In this document: positions 55,740 to 64,000 of the stretch, in pieces | How the letters are laid out: each line of letters opens with the position of its first letter | Position numbering within the stretch: the stretch's first letter is position 1 | Assembly (NCBI RefSeq): GCF_002583555.1 | Contig: NZ_BEGX01000005.1 | Span: 1 to 64,000 of the forward strand | Direction of reading: 5' to 3' | DNA: 64,000 bases | From: Pseudonocardia sp. N23 | GTDB taxonomy: Bacteria > Actinomycetota > Actinomycetes > Mycobacteriales > Pseudonocardiaceae | The notes under the pieces: model-generated | Seen by the model: the letters and a program-made list of their open reading frames with translations, nothing else | Databases searched by the model: none | Told to the model about the DNA's origin: nothing | Program-made: the position numbers and the translations under genes

Positions 55740-56699
55740 TCAGTCCGCGTCCCGCGGGTGGGCGGTCAGGTACTCGCCCATCCGCGGGAAGTAGTCGGCG
55801 GCGTCGATCTCGCGGCCGTCGTCGAGGCGCACCCGGTGGATCAGGACACCGCGGTTGTGGCCTCGGCGCGCGTCGGCGCCGGCGACGATGACGACGCTCG
55901 ACCCGCGCCGGATCACCACCCGGCCCGGGGTGCCCCCGATCGCGTCGTCGGTGACCGACGCCGACAGGATGCGGATCCGCTCTGTGCCCCGGTAGCAGTA
56001 CGCGTTGGGGTACGGGTCGACCTGCGCCCGGACGAGGTTGAAGACGTCACGCGCCGGCCAGGTCCAGTCGATGCGGTTCTCCTCCGCGGTGCGCCGGTGG
56101 AAGTACGACGCCGCACGGCGGTCCTGAGCCGGCCAGTCGGTGCGCCCCGACTCGAGCAGCGCCAGGCCGTCGACGGTGATCGGGCCGAACATCGCGAGCG
56201 TGCGGTCGAACAGCTCGACGATCGTGTCGTCGTCGGTGATCTGCGTGGCCCGCTGGAGCACGACGTCGCCCGCGTCGAACTCGGGGTTCATCATGTGGGC
56301 GGTGACGCCGACCTCGGGCTCGTCGTTGATCAGCGCCCAGTTCAGCGGCGCGAACCCGGCATAGGCGGGCAGCAGCGCGTCGTGCACGTTGAGGGTGCCG
56401 AGGCGCGGGATCGAGTACACCTCCGGCGGCAGCCAGGTGCGCCAGTTCGACACCACCATGACATCGGCGTCCGCCGCGGTGATCGCCGCCTTGACCTCGT
56501 CGTCCTCGGCCCGGTTGCGCACGAGCAGCGGGATGCCGCGGTCGGCGGCGAGCTCGGCCACGGACTCGTTGAAGATCTTTTCGTAGGCCGAGTCGCCGTC
56601 GGGGTGGGTCACGATCAGCGGGACCTCGTGGCCGGCGTCCAGCACCGCCTCGATGGTGCGCCGCCCCCATGTCATGTAGCCGAAGGCCACCACGCGCAT
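55740..56699 (-). CDS. Siderophore-type N-formyltransferase (methionyl-tRNA formyltransferase-like)
   Basis: 319-residue formyltransferase. The N-terminal domain has the Fmt/GART active-site pattern: NVHDALLPAYAGFAPLNWALIN with catalytic Asn and His, and GVTAHMMNPEFDAGDVVLQ with the Asp. The C-terminal Fmt-C-like domain (VRAQVDPYPNAYCYRGTERIRI) follows. Enzymes of this kind formylate N-hydroxyornithine in hydroxamate siderophores such as coelichelin and rhodochelin. Adjacent to an ornithine/lysine N-hydroxylase gene on the same strand, which supports that role over tRNA formylation. ATG with GAGGAG ribosome binding site. Confidence 0.86.
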   Translation of the reverse strand: MRVVAFGYMTWGRRTIEAVLDAGHEVPLIVTHPDGDSAYEKIFNESVAELAADRGIPLLVRNRAEDDEVKAAITAADADVMVVSNWRTWLPPEVYSIPRLGTLNVHDALLPAYAGFAPLNWALINDEPEVGVTAHMMNPEFDAGDVVLQRATQITDDDTIVELFDRTLAMFGPITVDGLALLESGRTDWPAQDRRAASYFHRRTAEENRIDWTWPARDVFNLVRAQVDPYPNAYCYRGTERIRILSASVTDDAIGGTPGRVVIRRGSSVVIVAGADARRGHNRGVLIHRVRLDDGREIDAADYFPRMGEYLTAHPRDAD

Positions 56700-56811
56700 C
56701 CGGGAATCTCCTCGTTCGTCCGCCCCGGTGCGGTGCCGGGGACGTGTGTCGGCGACCCGGGGTTCCGGGCCGTCGGATCGGGACGGGCGCGCCGTGACGG
56801 CTGCCGGTCGG

Positions 56812-56853
56812 GCACGCGGGTCAGGGCACGCGGGTCAGGGCGCGCGGGTCAGG
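56812..56853. repeat. Three 14-bp tandem repeats at the end of the hydroxylase gene
   Basis: GCACGCGGGTCAGG twice, then GCGCGCGGGTCAGG. The hydroxylase stop codon lies in the third unit. On the minus strand each unit carries a TGA. Confidence 0.8.
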
Positions 56854-58207
56854 GCGCGGTGCGCAGCTCGGCGAGATCGGTGCGGGCGTCGCCGCTGGGC
56901 GCGGGTGCCGCGATCGAGGACACGATCTCGCCCGCCCGGACGGCGACGTTGGACAGCAGCGTCGACGAGATGCCGTGGGTGTGCTCGGTCGCACCCTGGA
57001 CGTAGACGCCGGCACGCAGGTCCGGCCGGGTCTCCAGGCGGTAGTCGCGGCCGATGCGCAGCCGCCCCGACGGGTCGCGCCGGCACGAGCCGGCCAGCTC
57101 GGGCAGCAGCCGCAGCGGGTCACCCGACCGGTAGCCCGTCGCGAAGACGACGAGATCGACGGCGACGACGTCGCGGCTGCCGTCGACGACCGACTCCAGC
57201 GCGAGCTCCACGTGGTCGTCGGTCTCCACGACGTCGCCGACGCGGGTGAGGTTGAGGATGCGCAGCCGTTCGGTCCCGGCGACGCGCTCGTGGTAGTGCC
57301 GCCGGTAGAGGTCGGTGATCAGCTCCGGGTCGACGACGGAGTAGTTCGTGTTGGCGTGGTAGCCGAGGATCCGCTGCTTGGCGTCATCGCTCGCGTCGAA
57401 GAAGTCGTCGACGGCACCCGGGTCGAAGATGCGGTTGGCGAACGGGCTGTCGTCGGCCGGGCTGTAGCCGTAGCGCGAGAAGATCGCGCAGACCTCGGCG
57501 CCGGGGAACGTGCGGTGCAGGAAGTCGGCGACCTCCGCGGCGCTCTGCCCGGCGCCGACGACCGCGACGCGCTCCGGCGACGTGCCGACGGCGTCGGGGG
57601 CGCGGTGCAGCAGGTCGCGGCTGTGCCAGATGCGCTCGCCCGCCACGACGCCCGGGGGCAGCTGCGGCGTGAGCCCCGTCGCGACGACGACGTTGCGGGC
57701 GCGGTGGCGGACCTCGCCCGCGACCGAGCGGACGACGACGGTGAGCACGTCGACGGTGCCGTCGGCCCCGATCTCGGGTTCGACGGAGACGACCTCGCAG
57801 CCGTAGTCGACCTGCTCGGCGAACGCCGCGGCGGCCCACTCCAGGTAGTCGTGGAACTCCAGTCGCGACGGCATCGAGCTGCCGTAGTTGATGAAGTCGA
57901 CGAGCCGGCCCCGGTCGTGCAGGTACGACAGGAAGCTGAAGGGGCTCGTGGGGTTGCGCAGCGTCACGAGATCCTTGAGGTACGAGATCCGCATCGTCGC
58001 GTCGTCGATGAGCATGCCGCGGTGCCAGCCGAAGCGGGGTTGCCGCTCGAGGAACCGTGCGGTGAGCCGTCGGCCGCCCGCTCCCGCCACGTCGTTGTGC
58101 TCGGCCAACGCGATGGCCAGGCCGAGGTTCGACGGGCCGAAGCCCACACCGAGGACGTCGAGGACGGCCTCGGCGCCGGCGGGACCTGAGGGAGCACAGG
58201 TCGACAT
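56849..58207 (-). CDS. L-ornithine/L-lysine N-monooxygenase (siderophore)
   Basis: 452-residue flavin monooxygenase of the SidA/PvdA/IucD family, which hydroxylates the side-chain amine of ornithine or lysine, the first step of hydroxamate siderophores. FAD motif VGFGPSNLGLAIAL near the N-terminus, FGWHRGMLIDDATMRISYLKDLVTLRNP (shown in parts: substrate region), NADPH motif VVGAGQSAAEVADFL, and the late ATGYR-like FATGYRSG and GATEHTHGIS typical of the family. I chose the ATG at 58207 because GGAAGG lies six bases upstream; longer starts to 58255 exist. A DtxR-like box lies 57 bases upstream. The formyltransferase gene follows 149 bases downstream. Confidence 0.92.
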   Translation of the reverse strand: MSTCAPSGPAGAEAVLDVLGVGFGPSNLGLAIALAEHNDVAGAGGRRLTARFLERQPRFGWHRGMLIDDATMRISYLKDLVTLRNPTSPFSFLSYLHDRGRLVDFINYGSSMPSRLEFHDYLEWAAAAFAEQVDYGCEVVSVEPEIGADGTVDVLTVVVRSVAGEVRHRARNVVVATGLTPQLPPGVVAGERIWHSRDLLHRAPDAVGTSPERVAVVGAGQSAAEVADFLHRTFPGAEVCAIFSRYGYSPADDSPFANRIFDPGAVDDFFDASDDAKQRILGYHANTNYSVVDPELITDLYRRHYHERVAGTERLRILNLTRVGDVVETDDHVELALESVVDGSRDVVAVDLVVFATGYRSGDPLRLLPELAGSCRRDPSGRLRIGRDYRLETRPDLRAGVYVQGATEHTHGISSTLLSNVAVRAGEIVSSIAAPAPSGDARTDLAELRTAP

Positions 58208-58263
58208 CGCCATCCTTCCGGGACCCGATCTGGACGAAGGGGTCATGGTCGCCATTCCTTATC

Positions 58264-58282
58264 TAAGGGCAGGCTAACTAAA
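58264..58282. promoter_or_regulatory. DtxR/IdeR-box-like site of the siderophore genes
   Basis: TAAGGGCAGGCTAACTAAA matches TTAGGTTAGSCTAACCTAA at 14 of 19 positions and sits in the promoter region of the N-hydroxylase gene. IdeR repression in iron-replete cells is expected. Confidence 0.65.
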
Positions 58283-58387
58283 GCAGGTGATCGCTCAGAG
58301 AGCCATCCGGGTGAGCTGTTCCACGGAACGACACGAGCCGTCACCGAGTGTGCATGCGACCCCGGTCTCCGATCGGTACCGAACGCA

Positions 58388-59059
58388 TCAGTCGGCGAGC
58401 AGCGTCCTGACCAGGTCCTGCCACTGCGCGACCATCGGGTCGGAGGCTGCGTCACGGCTGTCGAAGGCGTAGGTCATGGCCGCGCCACGCATGCTCGTGA
58501 GCAGAAGATCACGCACTTGGCGGAACCGCGGATGCGACGACCAGGGTTCCCCCAGCATCCGCGCGAGGGAGGCGCGGATCACCCGGCCGAGACGGCGCTC
58601 CTCGGGCAGCAGGGCGCCCGCGATCTCCGGGTTGGTGCGCGCGGCGGTCCACAGCTCCAGTGCCGCCCAGAAATGGGACTCGTGGAACGACGCCCACAAC
58701 GCGACCACGACCTGGTCGATCCGCTCCGGGCCCTCGACGTCCGCGCCCACGAGGGCGAGCACGCGCTCCTCGGTGTCACGCACCCGCTGCGCGGCGACGT
58801 GCTGTGCCGCCGCGACGAGCAGCAGGTCCCGCGACGGGAAATGGTGCAGCAACCGCCCCCGCGACACGCCGGCGCCCGCCTGGATCGCAAGCGTCGACGC
58901 CCCCGCGTAGCCCTCCGCGACGAGGCACTCGACCGCCGCGTCGAGGATGCGGGCGCGCCCGTCCTCGGCGCGCTGGGCCCGGGTGCGCAGGCCGCTCTCC
59001 GCGAGCACCGTCGTCTCCGGAGGCACCGTGAGCGACGGGTCCGGGGCGGGAAGGGTCAC
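58388..59059 (-). CDS. TetR family regulator
   Basis: 223-residue repressor-type protein. The N-terminal helix-turn-helix reads ILDAAVECLVAEGYAGASTLAIQAGAGVSRGRLLHHFPS; the remainder is an all-helical ligand-binding domain with ESHFWAALELWTAARTNPE. The GTG start overlaps the acyl-CoA dehydrogenase stop by four bases (GTGA), so it is the last gene of the beta-oxidation operon and probably senses an acyl-CoA made or used by it. The perfect palindrome upstream of the thiolase gene is a likely operator. Confidence 0.9.
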   Translation of the reverse strand: MTLPAPDPSLTVPPETTVLAESGLRTRAQRAEDGRARILDAAVECLVAEGYAGASTLAIQAGAGVSRGRLLHHFPSRDLLLVAAAQHVAAQRVRDTEERVLALVGADVEGPERIDQVVVALWASFHESHFWAALELWTAARTNPEIAGALLPEERRLGRVIRASLARMLGEPWSSHPRFRQVRDLLLTSMRGAAMTYAFDSRDAASDPMVAQWQDLVRTLLAD

Positions 59060-60207
59060 AGGCCCAACGACCGCCCGATGACTTCCTTCATGATCTCGGT
59101 CGTGCCGCCGTAGATGCGGGTGATGCGGGCGTCGGCGAACGCCTTCGCGATCGGGTACTCCGTCATGTAGCCGTAGCCGCCGAACAGCTGGAGGCAACGG
59201 TCGACGGTGCGGCCCTGCAGCTCGGTGCACCAGTACTTCGCCTTGCTGGCGTCCGCCGCGGTCAGGTCGCCCGCGTCGAGCGCCCGGACGCAGGCGTCGA
59301 CGTAGTGCTGGGCGATGTCGATCTCGGTGTCGAGCTCGGCGAGGACGAACCGCGAGTTCTGGAAGGAGCCGATGGGCTTCCCGAAGGCCTTGCGCTCCTT
59401 GACGTACTCCAGCGTCAGGTCGAGGGCGTAGCGGGCCGCGGCGACCGCGGCGTAGCCGATCGAGAGCCGTTCCTGCGGCAGGTTGCCGACGAGCTGGGCG
59501 AAACCCTGACCCTCCTCGTCACCGAGCAGGTTCGAGACGGGGACGTGGACGTCGGTGAACGACAGCTCCGCGGTGTCCTGGGCGTGCTGGCCGAGCTTGT
59601 CGAGGTTGCGGCCCCGCTCGAAGCCCGCCATGCCCCGCTCGAGCACGACGAGCGACATGCCCTTGTGCTTCTGCGACGGGTCGGTCTTCACCGCGGTGAT
59701 CACCAGGTCGGCGTTGATGCCGTTGGTGATGAACGTCTTGGCGCCGTTGACGACGTAGTGGTCGCCGTCGCGGATCGCCGTCGTCGTCATCGACGCGAGG
59801 TCCGACCCGATGCCCGGCTCGGTCATCGCGATGGCCGTGATCAGCTCGCCGGAGGCGATGCCCGGCAGCCACCGGGCGCGCTGCTCGTCGTTGCAGTACG
59901 CCATGAAGTAGGGCAGGCAGATGTCGTTGTGCAACGACAGGCCCAGGCCCGCGGCGGCCGCCCCGCAGGCCATGAGCTCCTCGTCCATCACCGCGTTGAA
60001 GCGGAAGTCGCGCACCCCGCCGCCGCCGAGCTCCTCGGGGATCTCGATCCCCAGGAAGCCCGAGCGCCCGGCCGTGGCGAACAGCTCGCGGGGCACGATG
60101 CCCGCCCGGTCCCAGTCGTCGTGGTGCGGCACGATCTCGGCCTGCACGAACTTGCGGAACGACTCGCGGAAGGCCTCGTGGTCGTCGTCGAACAGGGTGC
60201 GCTTCAC
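59056..60207 (-). CDS. Acyl-CoA dehydrogenase, long-chain (LCAD) type
   Basis: 383-residue flavoprotein catalysing the first step of beta-oxidation. FAD/substrate motifs ITAIAMTEPGIGSDLASM, YVVNGAKTFITNGINADLV and the C-terminal LQLFGGYGYMTEYPIAKAF are present. The position that holds the catalytic Glu in medium-chain enzymes is Gly here (RIYGGTTEIMKEV). As in LCAD and isovaleryl enzymes the base should be the Glu of the helix with LPQERLSIGY. ATG with an AAGGA-type ribosome binding site. Located 23 bases after the short-chain dehydrogenase stop in a four-gene operon. Confidence 0.93.
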   Translation of the reverse strand: MKRTLFDDDHEAFRESFRKFVQAEIVPHHDDWDRAGIVPRELFATAGRSGFLGIEIPEELGGGGVRDFRFNAVMDEELMACGAAAAGLGLSLHNDICLPYFMAYCNDEQRARWLPGIASGELITAIAMTEPGIGSDLASMTTTAIRDGDHYVVNGAKTFITNGINADLVITAVKTDPSQKHKGMSLVVLERGMAGFERGRNLDKLGQHAQDTAELSFTDVHVPVSNLLGDEEGQGFAQLVGNLPQERLSIGYAAVAAARYALDLTLEYVKERKAFGKPIGSFQNSRFVLAELDTEIDIAQHYVDACVRALDAGDLTAADASKAKYWCTELQGRTVDRCLQLFGGYGYMTEYPIAKAFADARITRIYGGTTEIMKEVIGRSLGL

Positions 60208-60230
60208 CGATCCGTCCTTCCTGCGAGGTC

Positions 60231-60992
60231 CTAGCGGGGTGCCATGCGGATGGCGCCGTCGAGGCGGATGACCTCGCCGTTGAGCATCGGGTTGGCGACG
60301 ATGTGCGCGGCCAGCGCACCGTACTCGGCGGGGTCGCCCAGGCGTGACGGATGCGGGACCTGCGCACCCAGCGACGCGCGGGCCTCCTCGGGCAGCGTCG
60401 CCAGCAGCGGGGTGTCGAACAGCCCCGGCGCGATCGTGACGACGCGGATCATCGCGCTCGCCAGGTCGCGGGCGATCGGCAGCGTCATGCCGACGACACC
60501 GCCCTTGGACGCCGAGTAGGCGGCCTGGCCGATCTGGCCGTCGAACGCCGCGACCGACGCCGTGTTGACGATGACGCCACGCTCCCCGTCGACCGGGTCC
60601 GCCTGGGTCATCCGCTCGGCCGCGAGCCGGATGACGTTGAACGTGCCGATGAGGTTGATCTCGACGACCCGGGTGAACAGGTCGAGCGGGAACGGGCCCT
60701 TCTTGCCGACGGTCTTGGCCGCCGGGCCGATGCCCGCGCAGTTGACCGCGACCCGCAGGGTGCCGAGCCCGGCGGCGACGTCGAGCGCCGCGCCGACCGC
60801 GGTCTCGTCGCGGACGTCGGCGGCAGCGAAGCGGACGGCGTCGCCCAGCTTCTCCGCGACCTGCTCCCCCGGCGAGCCGGGCAGGTCGAGGATGACGACC
60901 TTCGCGCCGGCGTCGAGCAGCTTCTCGGTCGTCGCCAGGCCCAGGCCCGACGCTCCGCCCGTGACCAGAGCGACGGAACCGTTGATGTCCAT
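60231..60992 (-). CDS. 3-hydroxyacyl-CoA dehydrogenase-type short-chain dehydrogenase
   Basis: 253-residue NAD-dependent enzyme resembling HSD17B10 (3-hydroxyacyl-CoA dehydrogenase type II). TGGASGLG is at residues 11-18, NCAGIG near 85-90, the catalytic Ser in [10 protein letters not shown], and YSASKGGV with Tyr and Lys. The C-terminal [33 protein letters not shown] is strongly typical of this subgroup. It supplies the third beta-oxidation step between the thiolase and dehydrogenase encoded around it. ATG start. Confidence 0.9.
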   Translation of the reverse strand: MDINGSVALVTGGASGLGLATTEKLLDAGAKVVILDLPGSPGEQVAEKLGDAVRFAAADVRDETAVGAALDVAAGLGTLRVAVNCAGIGPAAKTVGKKGPFPLDLFTRVVEINLIGTFNVIRLAAERMTQADPVDGERGVIVNTASVAAFDGQIGQAAYSASKGGVVGMTLPIARDLASAMIRVVTIAPGLFDTPLLATLPEEARASLGAQVPHPSRLGDPAEYGALAAHIVANPMLNGEVIRLDGAIRMAPR

Positions 60993-61041
60993 GTGGTGCG
61001 CTACCTCCAGGTGCGGCGGAGCAGAGTCGTCGGCGGAACGG

Positions 61042-62187
61042 TCAGAGCAGCTCGATGATGGTCGCGTTGGCCTGGCCGCCACCCTCGCACATGGTCTGCA
61101 GGCCGTAGCGGATCCCGTTGTCGCGCATGTGGTGGATCATCGTCGTCATGATCCGGGCCCCCGAGGCGCCGAGCGGGTGGCCCAGGGCGATCGCGCCGCC
61201 GTTGGGGTTGAGTGTCTTGGGGTCGGCGCCGAGGTCGGCCAGCCACGCCAGCGGGACGGGCGCGAACGCCTCGTTGACCTCGAAGACGCCGATCTGGTCG
61301 AGCGTCAGCCCGGAGCGGGCGAGCGCCTTCTCGGTGGCGGGCATCGGCGCCGTCAGCATGATCATCGGGTCGGCCCCGGCGAGGACGGCGGTGTGGACGC
61401 GGGCGATCGGGGCCAGGCCCAGCTCGGCGGCCTTCTCCGAGGTGGTCATCAGCAGCGCGGCGGAGCCGTCGGAGATCTGCGAGGCGTTGCCCGCGGTGAT
61501 CACGCCGTCGGGCCGGAAGACGGTTTTGAGCTGGCCGAGGCTCTCCAGCGTGCCGCCGCGGCGGATGCCCTCGTCGGCGGCCACGACGGTGCCGTCGGGC
61601 AGCGTGACCGGCGCGATCTGGCCGACGAAGCGGCCGTCGTCCTGCGCGGTGGCGGCCTTCTCGTGGCTGGCGAGGGAGAACTCGTCGAGCTGGGCGCGGG
61701 AGAAGCCCCACTGCTCGGCGATCATCTCCGCGCCGACGCCCTGGTTCGGCATGTCCGGGCCGTAGCGCTCGGCGAAGCCCGGGCCGTAGGGGTTCGAGTC
61801 GCCCATCGACGACAGCATCGGCACCCGTGTCATCGACTCGACGCCACCGGCGACGACGACGTCGTACTGCCCGGCGACGAGGCCCGCGGCGGCGAAGTGC
61901 ACCGACTGCTGGCTCGACCCGCACTGCCGGTCGATCGTGACGCCGGTGACCGTCTCGGGCCAGCCCGCGGCCAGGACCGCGGTGCGGCCGATGTCGCCGG
62001 TCTGCTCGGCGGACTGCGTGACGCAGCCCCAGATGACGTCGTCGACCGCGGCGGGGTCGACGCCGCTGCGCTCGGCGAGGCTGCGCAGCACGTGTGCGGA
62101 CAGGTCCGCCGGGTGCACTCCCGCGAGGCCGCCCTTGCGTCGGCCGACCGGGGTCCGTACCGCTTCGACGATCACCGCATCGCGCAC
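61042..62187 (-). CDS. Acetyl-CoA acetyltransferase (thiolase)
   Basis: 381-residue thiolase carrying out the last step of beta-oxidation. The acylated Cys is in [17 protein letters not shown], the conserved His in [19 protein letters not shown] and the second Cys in TMCEGGGQA. The N-terminus ([21 protein letters not shown]) is typical. AGGAGGC ribosome binding site. First gene of an operon with the dehydrogenases and TetR regulator. No enoyl-CoA hydratase gene is in this operon, so that step must come from elsewhere. Confidence 0.94.
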   Translation of the reverse strand: MRDAVIVEAVRTPVGRRKGGLAGVHPADLSAHVLRSLAERSGVDPAAVDDVIWGCVTQSAEQTGDIGRTAVLAAGWPETVTGVTIDRQCGSSQQSVHFAAAGLVAGQYDVVVAGGVESMTRVPMLSSMGDSNPYGPGFAERYGPDMPNQGVGAEMIAEQWGFSRAQLDEFSLASHEKAATAQDDGRFVGQIAPVTLPDGTVVAADEGIRRGGTLESLGQLKTVFRPDGVITAGNASQISDGSAALLMTTSEKAAELGLAPIARVHTAVLAGADPMIMLTAPMPATEKALARSGLTLDQIGVFEVNEAFAPVPLAWLADLGADPKTLNPNGGAIALGHPLGASGARIMTTMIHHMRDNGIRYGLQTMCEGGGQANATIIELL

Positions 62188-62257
62188 GCGCGCCTCCTGT
62201 TTCGACCGGGTGGCGACGACGAGGGGCGACGTCGCCTCCTCCGACGCTAGCAGCCGA

Positions 62258-62269
62258 ACAGTCAGCGCT

Positions 62270-62275
<6 letters not shown>
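62258..62275. promoter_or_regulatory. Perfect 18-bp palindrome, likely TetR operator
   Basis: ACAGTCAGCGCTGACTGT, 71 bases before the thiolase start. A TAGCGT -10-like hexamer on the minus strand (62249-62244) lies just downstream, so the palindrome covers the -35 region. Size and symmetry suit a TetR dimer. Confidence 0.65.
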
Positions 62276-62888
<613 letters not shown>

Positions 62889-62896
62889 GACCCGGC

Positions 62897-64000
62897 CTAG
62901 CCCGCCGCGGCCGGCGTCGCGCCGAGCCGCAGGTCGAGATGGGCGGGGCCGTCGCCCGCGAGGTCGACACGCTGTGCCGTCGGCCCGCCGTAGGACGCGG
63001 CCACGGTATAGGTGCCCGCGTGCAGCCCCTCCACGCAGTACTCGCCGTCGGACCCGCTGACGGCCGCGGCCACCACGTTGCCGTGCGCGTCGGTCAGCGT
63101 CACCGTGGCCCCGGCGAGCCGGCTGCCGCCCGGTCCGGTGACGACGCCGCCGAGGCGGGTGAGGGCGTCGGCCAGCTCGAGGTCGACGGTCGCGGGGGCG
63201 CCGGTGGCGACGCGGACCGTCGACGCCCGGGGGCGCCTGCCGGGCAGGCTCGCCGTCAGCGTCGTGTCCCCGGAGGGCAGCCCGGCGAGGACGAAGGCAC
63301 CGTCGGGCCCGGTCGTGGCCCGCCCGACGACGCGCCCGGCCGAGTCGGTGGCGAGCACCGTCGCAGGGACGTCGGCGGCCACCGGGCGGACGACGCCGCG
63401 GACCGAGCCGCCGCCCTCCAGGCTGAAGTCGCGTTCGACGCCGCTGCCGTTGAGCGTGACCGCAACGGCGTCGGCCTGGAAGCCGGGTGCGGTCGCGACG
63501 ACGGTGTAGGTGCCGGGCGCCAGCCCGCTGAGCGCGTAGCTGCCGTCGGGCTCGACGACCGCCCTGCCGACCTGGCTGCCGTCGCCCGCGGTCACCACGA
63601 CGACGCCGTCGCCGATCTCGCTGCCGTAGGCGGCGAGGACCCGGCCGACGAGCTCACCCGCCGGGACGGGGCCACGCGGGCGCGGGCGGGACTCGTCGAC
63701 GATCTCGCTGGGGCCGCCGCCCGCCTCGCCCGCCACGGCGGCGAGCTCGGCACCGACGCTCTCGCGGGGCGTGGCCTGCAGGTGCCGGGCGGCGGCCGCG
63801 CGCCGGCTGCCGGTGAAGAACGACGCCACCGCGGCGACGAGGCAGGCGATCACGGCGAACAGGAACGCGGCCGCGAGGCCGTCGGAGAACGGCTGCGAGA
63901 TCAGGTTCGGGAAGAAGCTGCGCCCGGTGAGGAACGCGGCCTGGTCCGGCGGGATGGTGCCGAGGACCCCGCCGAGCAGCTGCTGGATCGGGTTGTAGCC
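62897..64000 (-). CDS. MFS (DHA2-type) transporter with carboxypeptidase-regulatory-like tail, 5' end missing
   Basis: The visible 367 residues are the C-terminal part of a longer protein cut by the right window edge. They begin with the last extracytoplasmic loop and last transmembrane helix of a 14-helix drug exporter (NLISQPFSDGLAAAFLFAVI, then ACLVAAVASFFTG). A soluble tail of about 290 residues follows. It holds three tandem beta-sandwich repeats of the carboxypeptidase-regulatory type, each ending in a DG-x-[YF]-x-[LV]-x-GL-x-x-G motif (DGSYALSGLAPG, DGAFVLAGLPSG, DGEYCVEGLHAG). The tail should face the cytoplasm. A MarR regulator gene follows directly. Confidence 0.85.
   Translation of the reverse strand, partial: GYNPIQQLLGGVLGTIPPDQAAFLTGRSFFPNLISQPFSDGLAAAFLFAVIACLVAAVASFFTGSRRAAAARHLQATPRESVGAELAAVAGEAGGGPSEIVDESRPRPRGPVPAGELVGRVLAAYGSEIGDGVVVVTAGDGSQVGRAVVEPDGSYALSGLAPGTYTVVATAPGFQADAVAVTLNGSGVERDFSLEGGGSVRGVVRPVAADVPATVLATDSAGRVVGRATTGPDGAFVLAGLPSGDTTLTASLPGRRPRASTVRVATGAPATVDLELADALTRLGGVVTGPGGSRLAGATVTLTDAHGNVVAAAVSGSDGEYCVEGLHAGTYTVAASYGGPTAQRVDLAGDGPAHLDLRLGATPAAAG

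Noticed and set aside
55740..56699. Housekeeping methionyl-tRNA formyltransferase (fmt)
   Set aside because: The neighbouring N-hydroxylase gene and the iron box favour siderophore formylation; the usual def/fmt neighbours are absent.

Overview
The window is very GC-rich, densely coded DNA from an actinobacterium. Marker genes point to the order Pseudonocardiales, most likely Pseudonocardia or a close relative (inference). These are a mycothiol-dependent maleylpyruvate isomerase-fold protein, Lsr2, an IdeR/DtxR iron regulator, a DUF5685 protein, and two blocks with the mycobacterial gene order: a small Rv2732c-like membrane protein beside miaB, and glnE - glnA2 - exported CaeA-type hydrolase - panB. 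Nothing in the window looks like a plasmid, prophage, transposon or CRISPR array. It reads as core-type chromosome with some accessory patches.

Layout, left to right. (1) 1-6550, minus strand: SbcCD nuclease (sbcC runs off the left edge), a DUF302 protein, a HerA-like ATPase with an odd P-loop, a membrane protein and miaB. (2) 6644-13188: a TAXI-type solute-binding lipoprotein convergent with a sensor kinase/response regulator pair, then a complete gluABCD glutamate-type ABC importer with a strong hairpin between gluB and gluC. (3) 13256-23434: LysE exporter, cysteine-tailed DUF5685 protein, the glutamine synthetase control block (glnA2, GNAT, glnE), exported hydrolase and panB. (4) 23450-28380: GCS2-type ligase, nitroreductase, RNB ribonuclease, and an unrecognised pair made of a 55-residue peptide gene and a cysteine-rich protein. 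(5) 28400-34561: a maleylpyruvate isomerase / fumarylacetoacetate hydrolase pair (lower gentisate-type pathway), an orphan molybdopterin hydroxylase large subunit and class I fumarase. (6) 34778-43265: a Pat-type acyltransferase fused to an acyl-CoA-synthetase-like part, overlapping an AcuC deacetylase gene; then ideR, galE, a DUF4192 protein and an M23 peptidase. (7) 43649-51648: indolepyruvate-ferredoxin-oxidoreductase-type enzyme, acyl-CoA ligase, a small membrane protein, a permuted NlpC/P60-like protein, a metallo-beta-lactamase-fold hydrolase and lsr2. (8) 51756-58282: short-chain dehydrogenase, MFS exporter, aromatic-amino-acid-decarboxylase-type enzyme, a decayed siderophore-binding protein gene, and a hydroxamate siderophore tailoring pair (N-hydroxylase, formyltransferase) behind a DtxR/IdeR-like box. 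(9) 58388-62187: a TetR-associated beta-oxidation operon with an 18-bp perfect palindrome in its promoter region. (10) 62270-64000: tandem repeats running into the end of marR, and an MFS pump fused to carboxypeptidase-regulatory-like repeats, cut by the right edge.

Themes linking the genes. Iron control: an IdeR orthologue and two DtxR-box-like sites lie in the same window. Nitrogen: gluABCD, glnA2 and glnE. Central carbon and acylation control: Pat/AcuC, fumarase and beta-oxidation. Many genes carry a TANNNT -10 element 6-7 bases before the start codon, which predicts leaderless transcripts. No complete undescribed system can be claimed. The best candidates for follow-up are the 27413-28308 peptide/cysteine-rich pair, the DUF5685 cysteine tail, the operator-like palindromes at 32781 and 62258, and the tandem repeats that carry stop codons at the ends of two genes.
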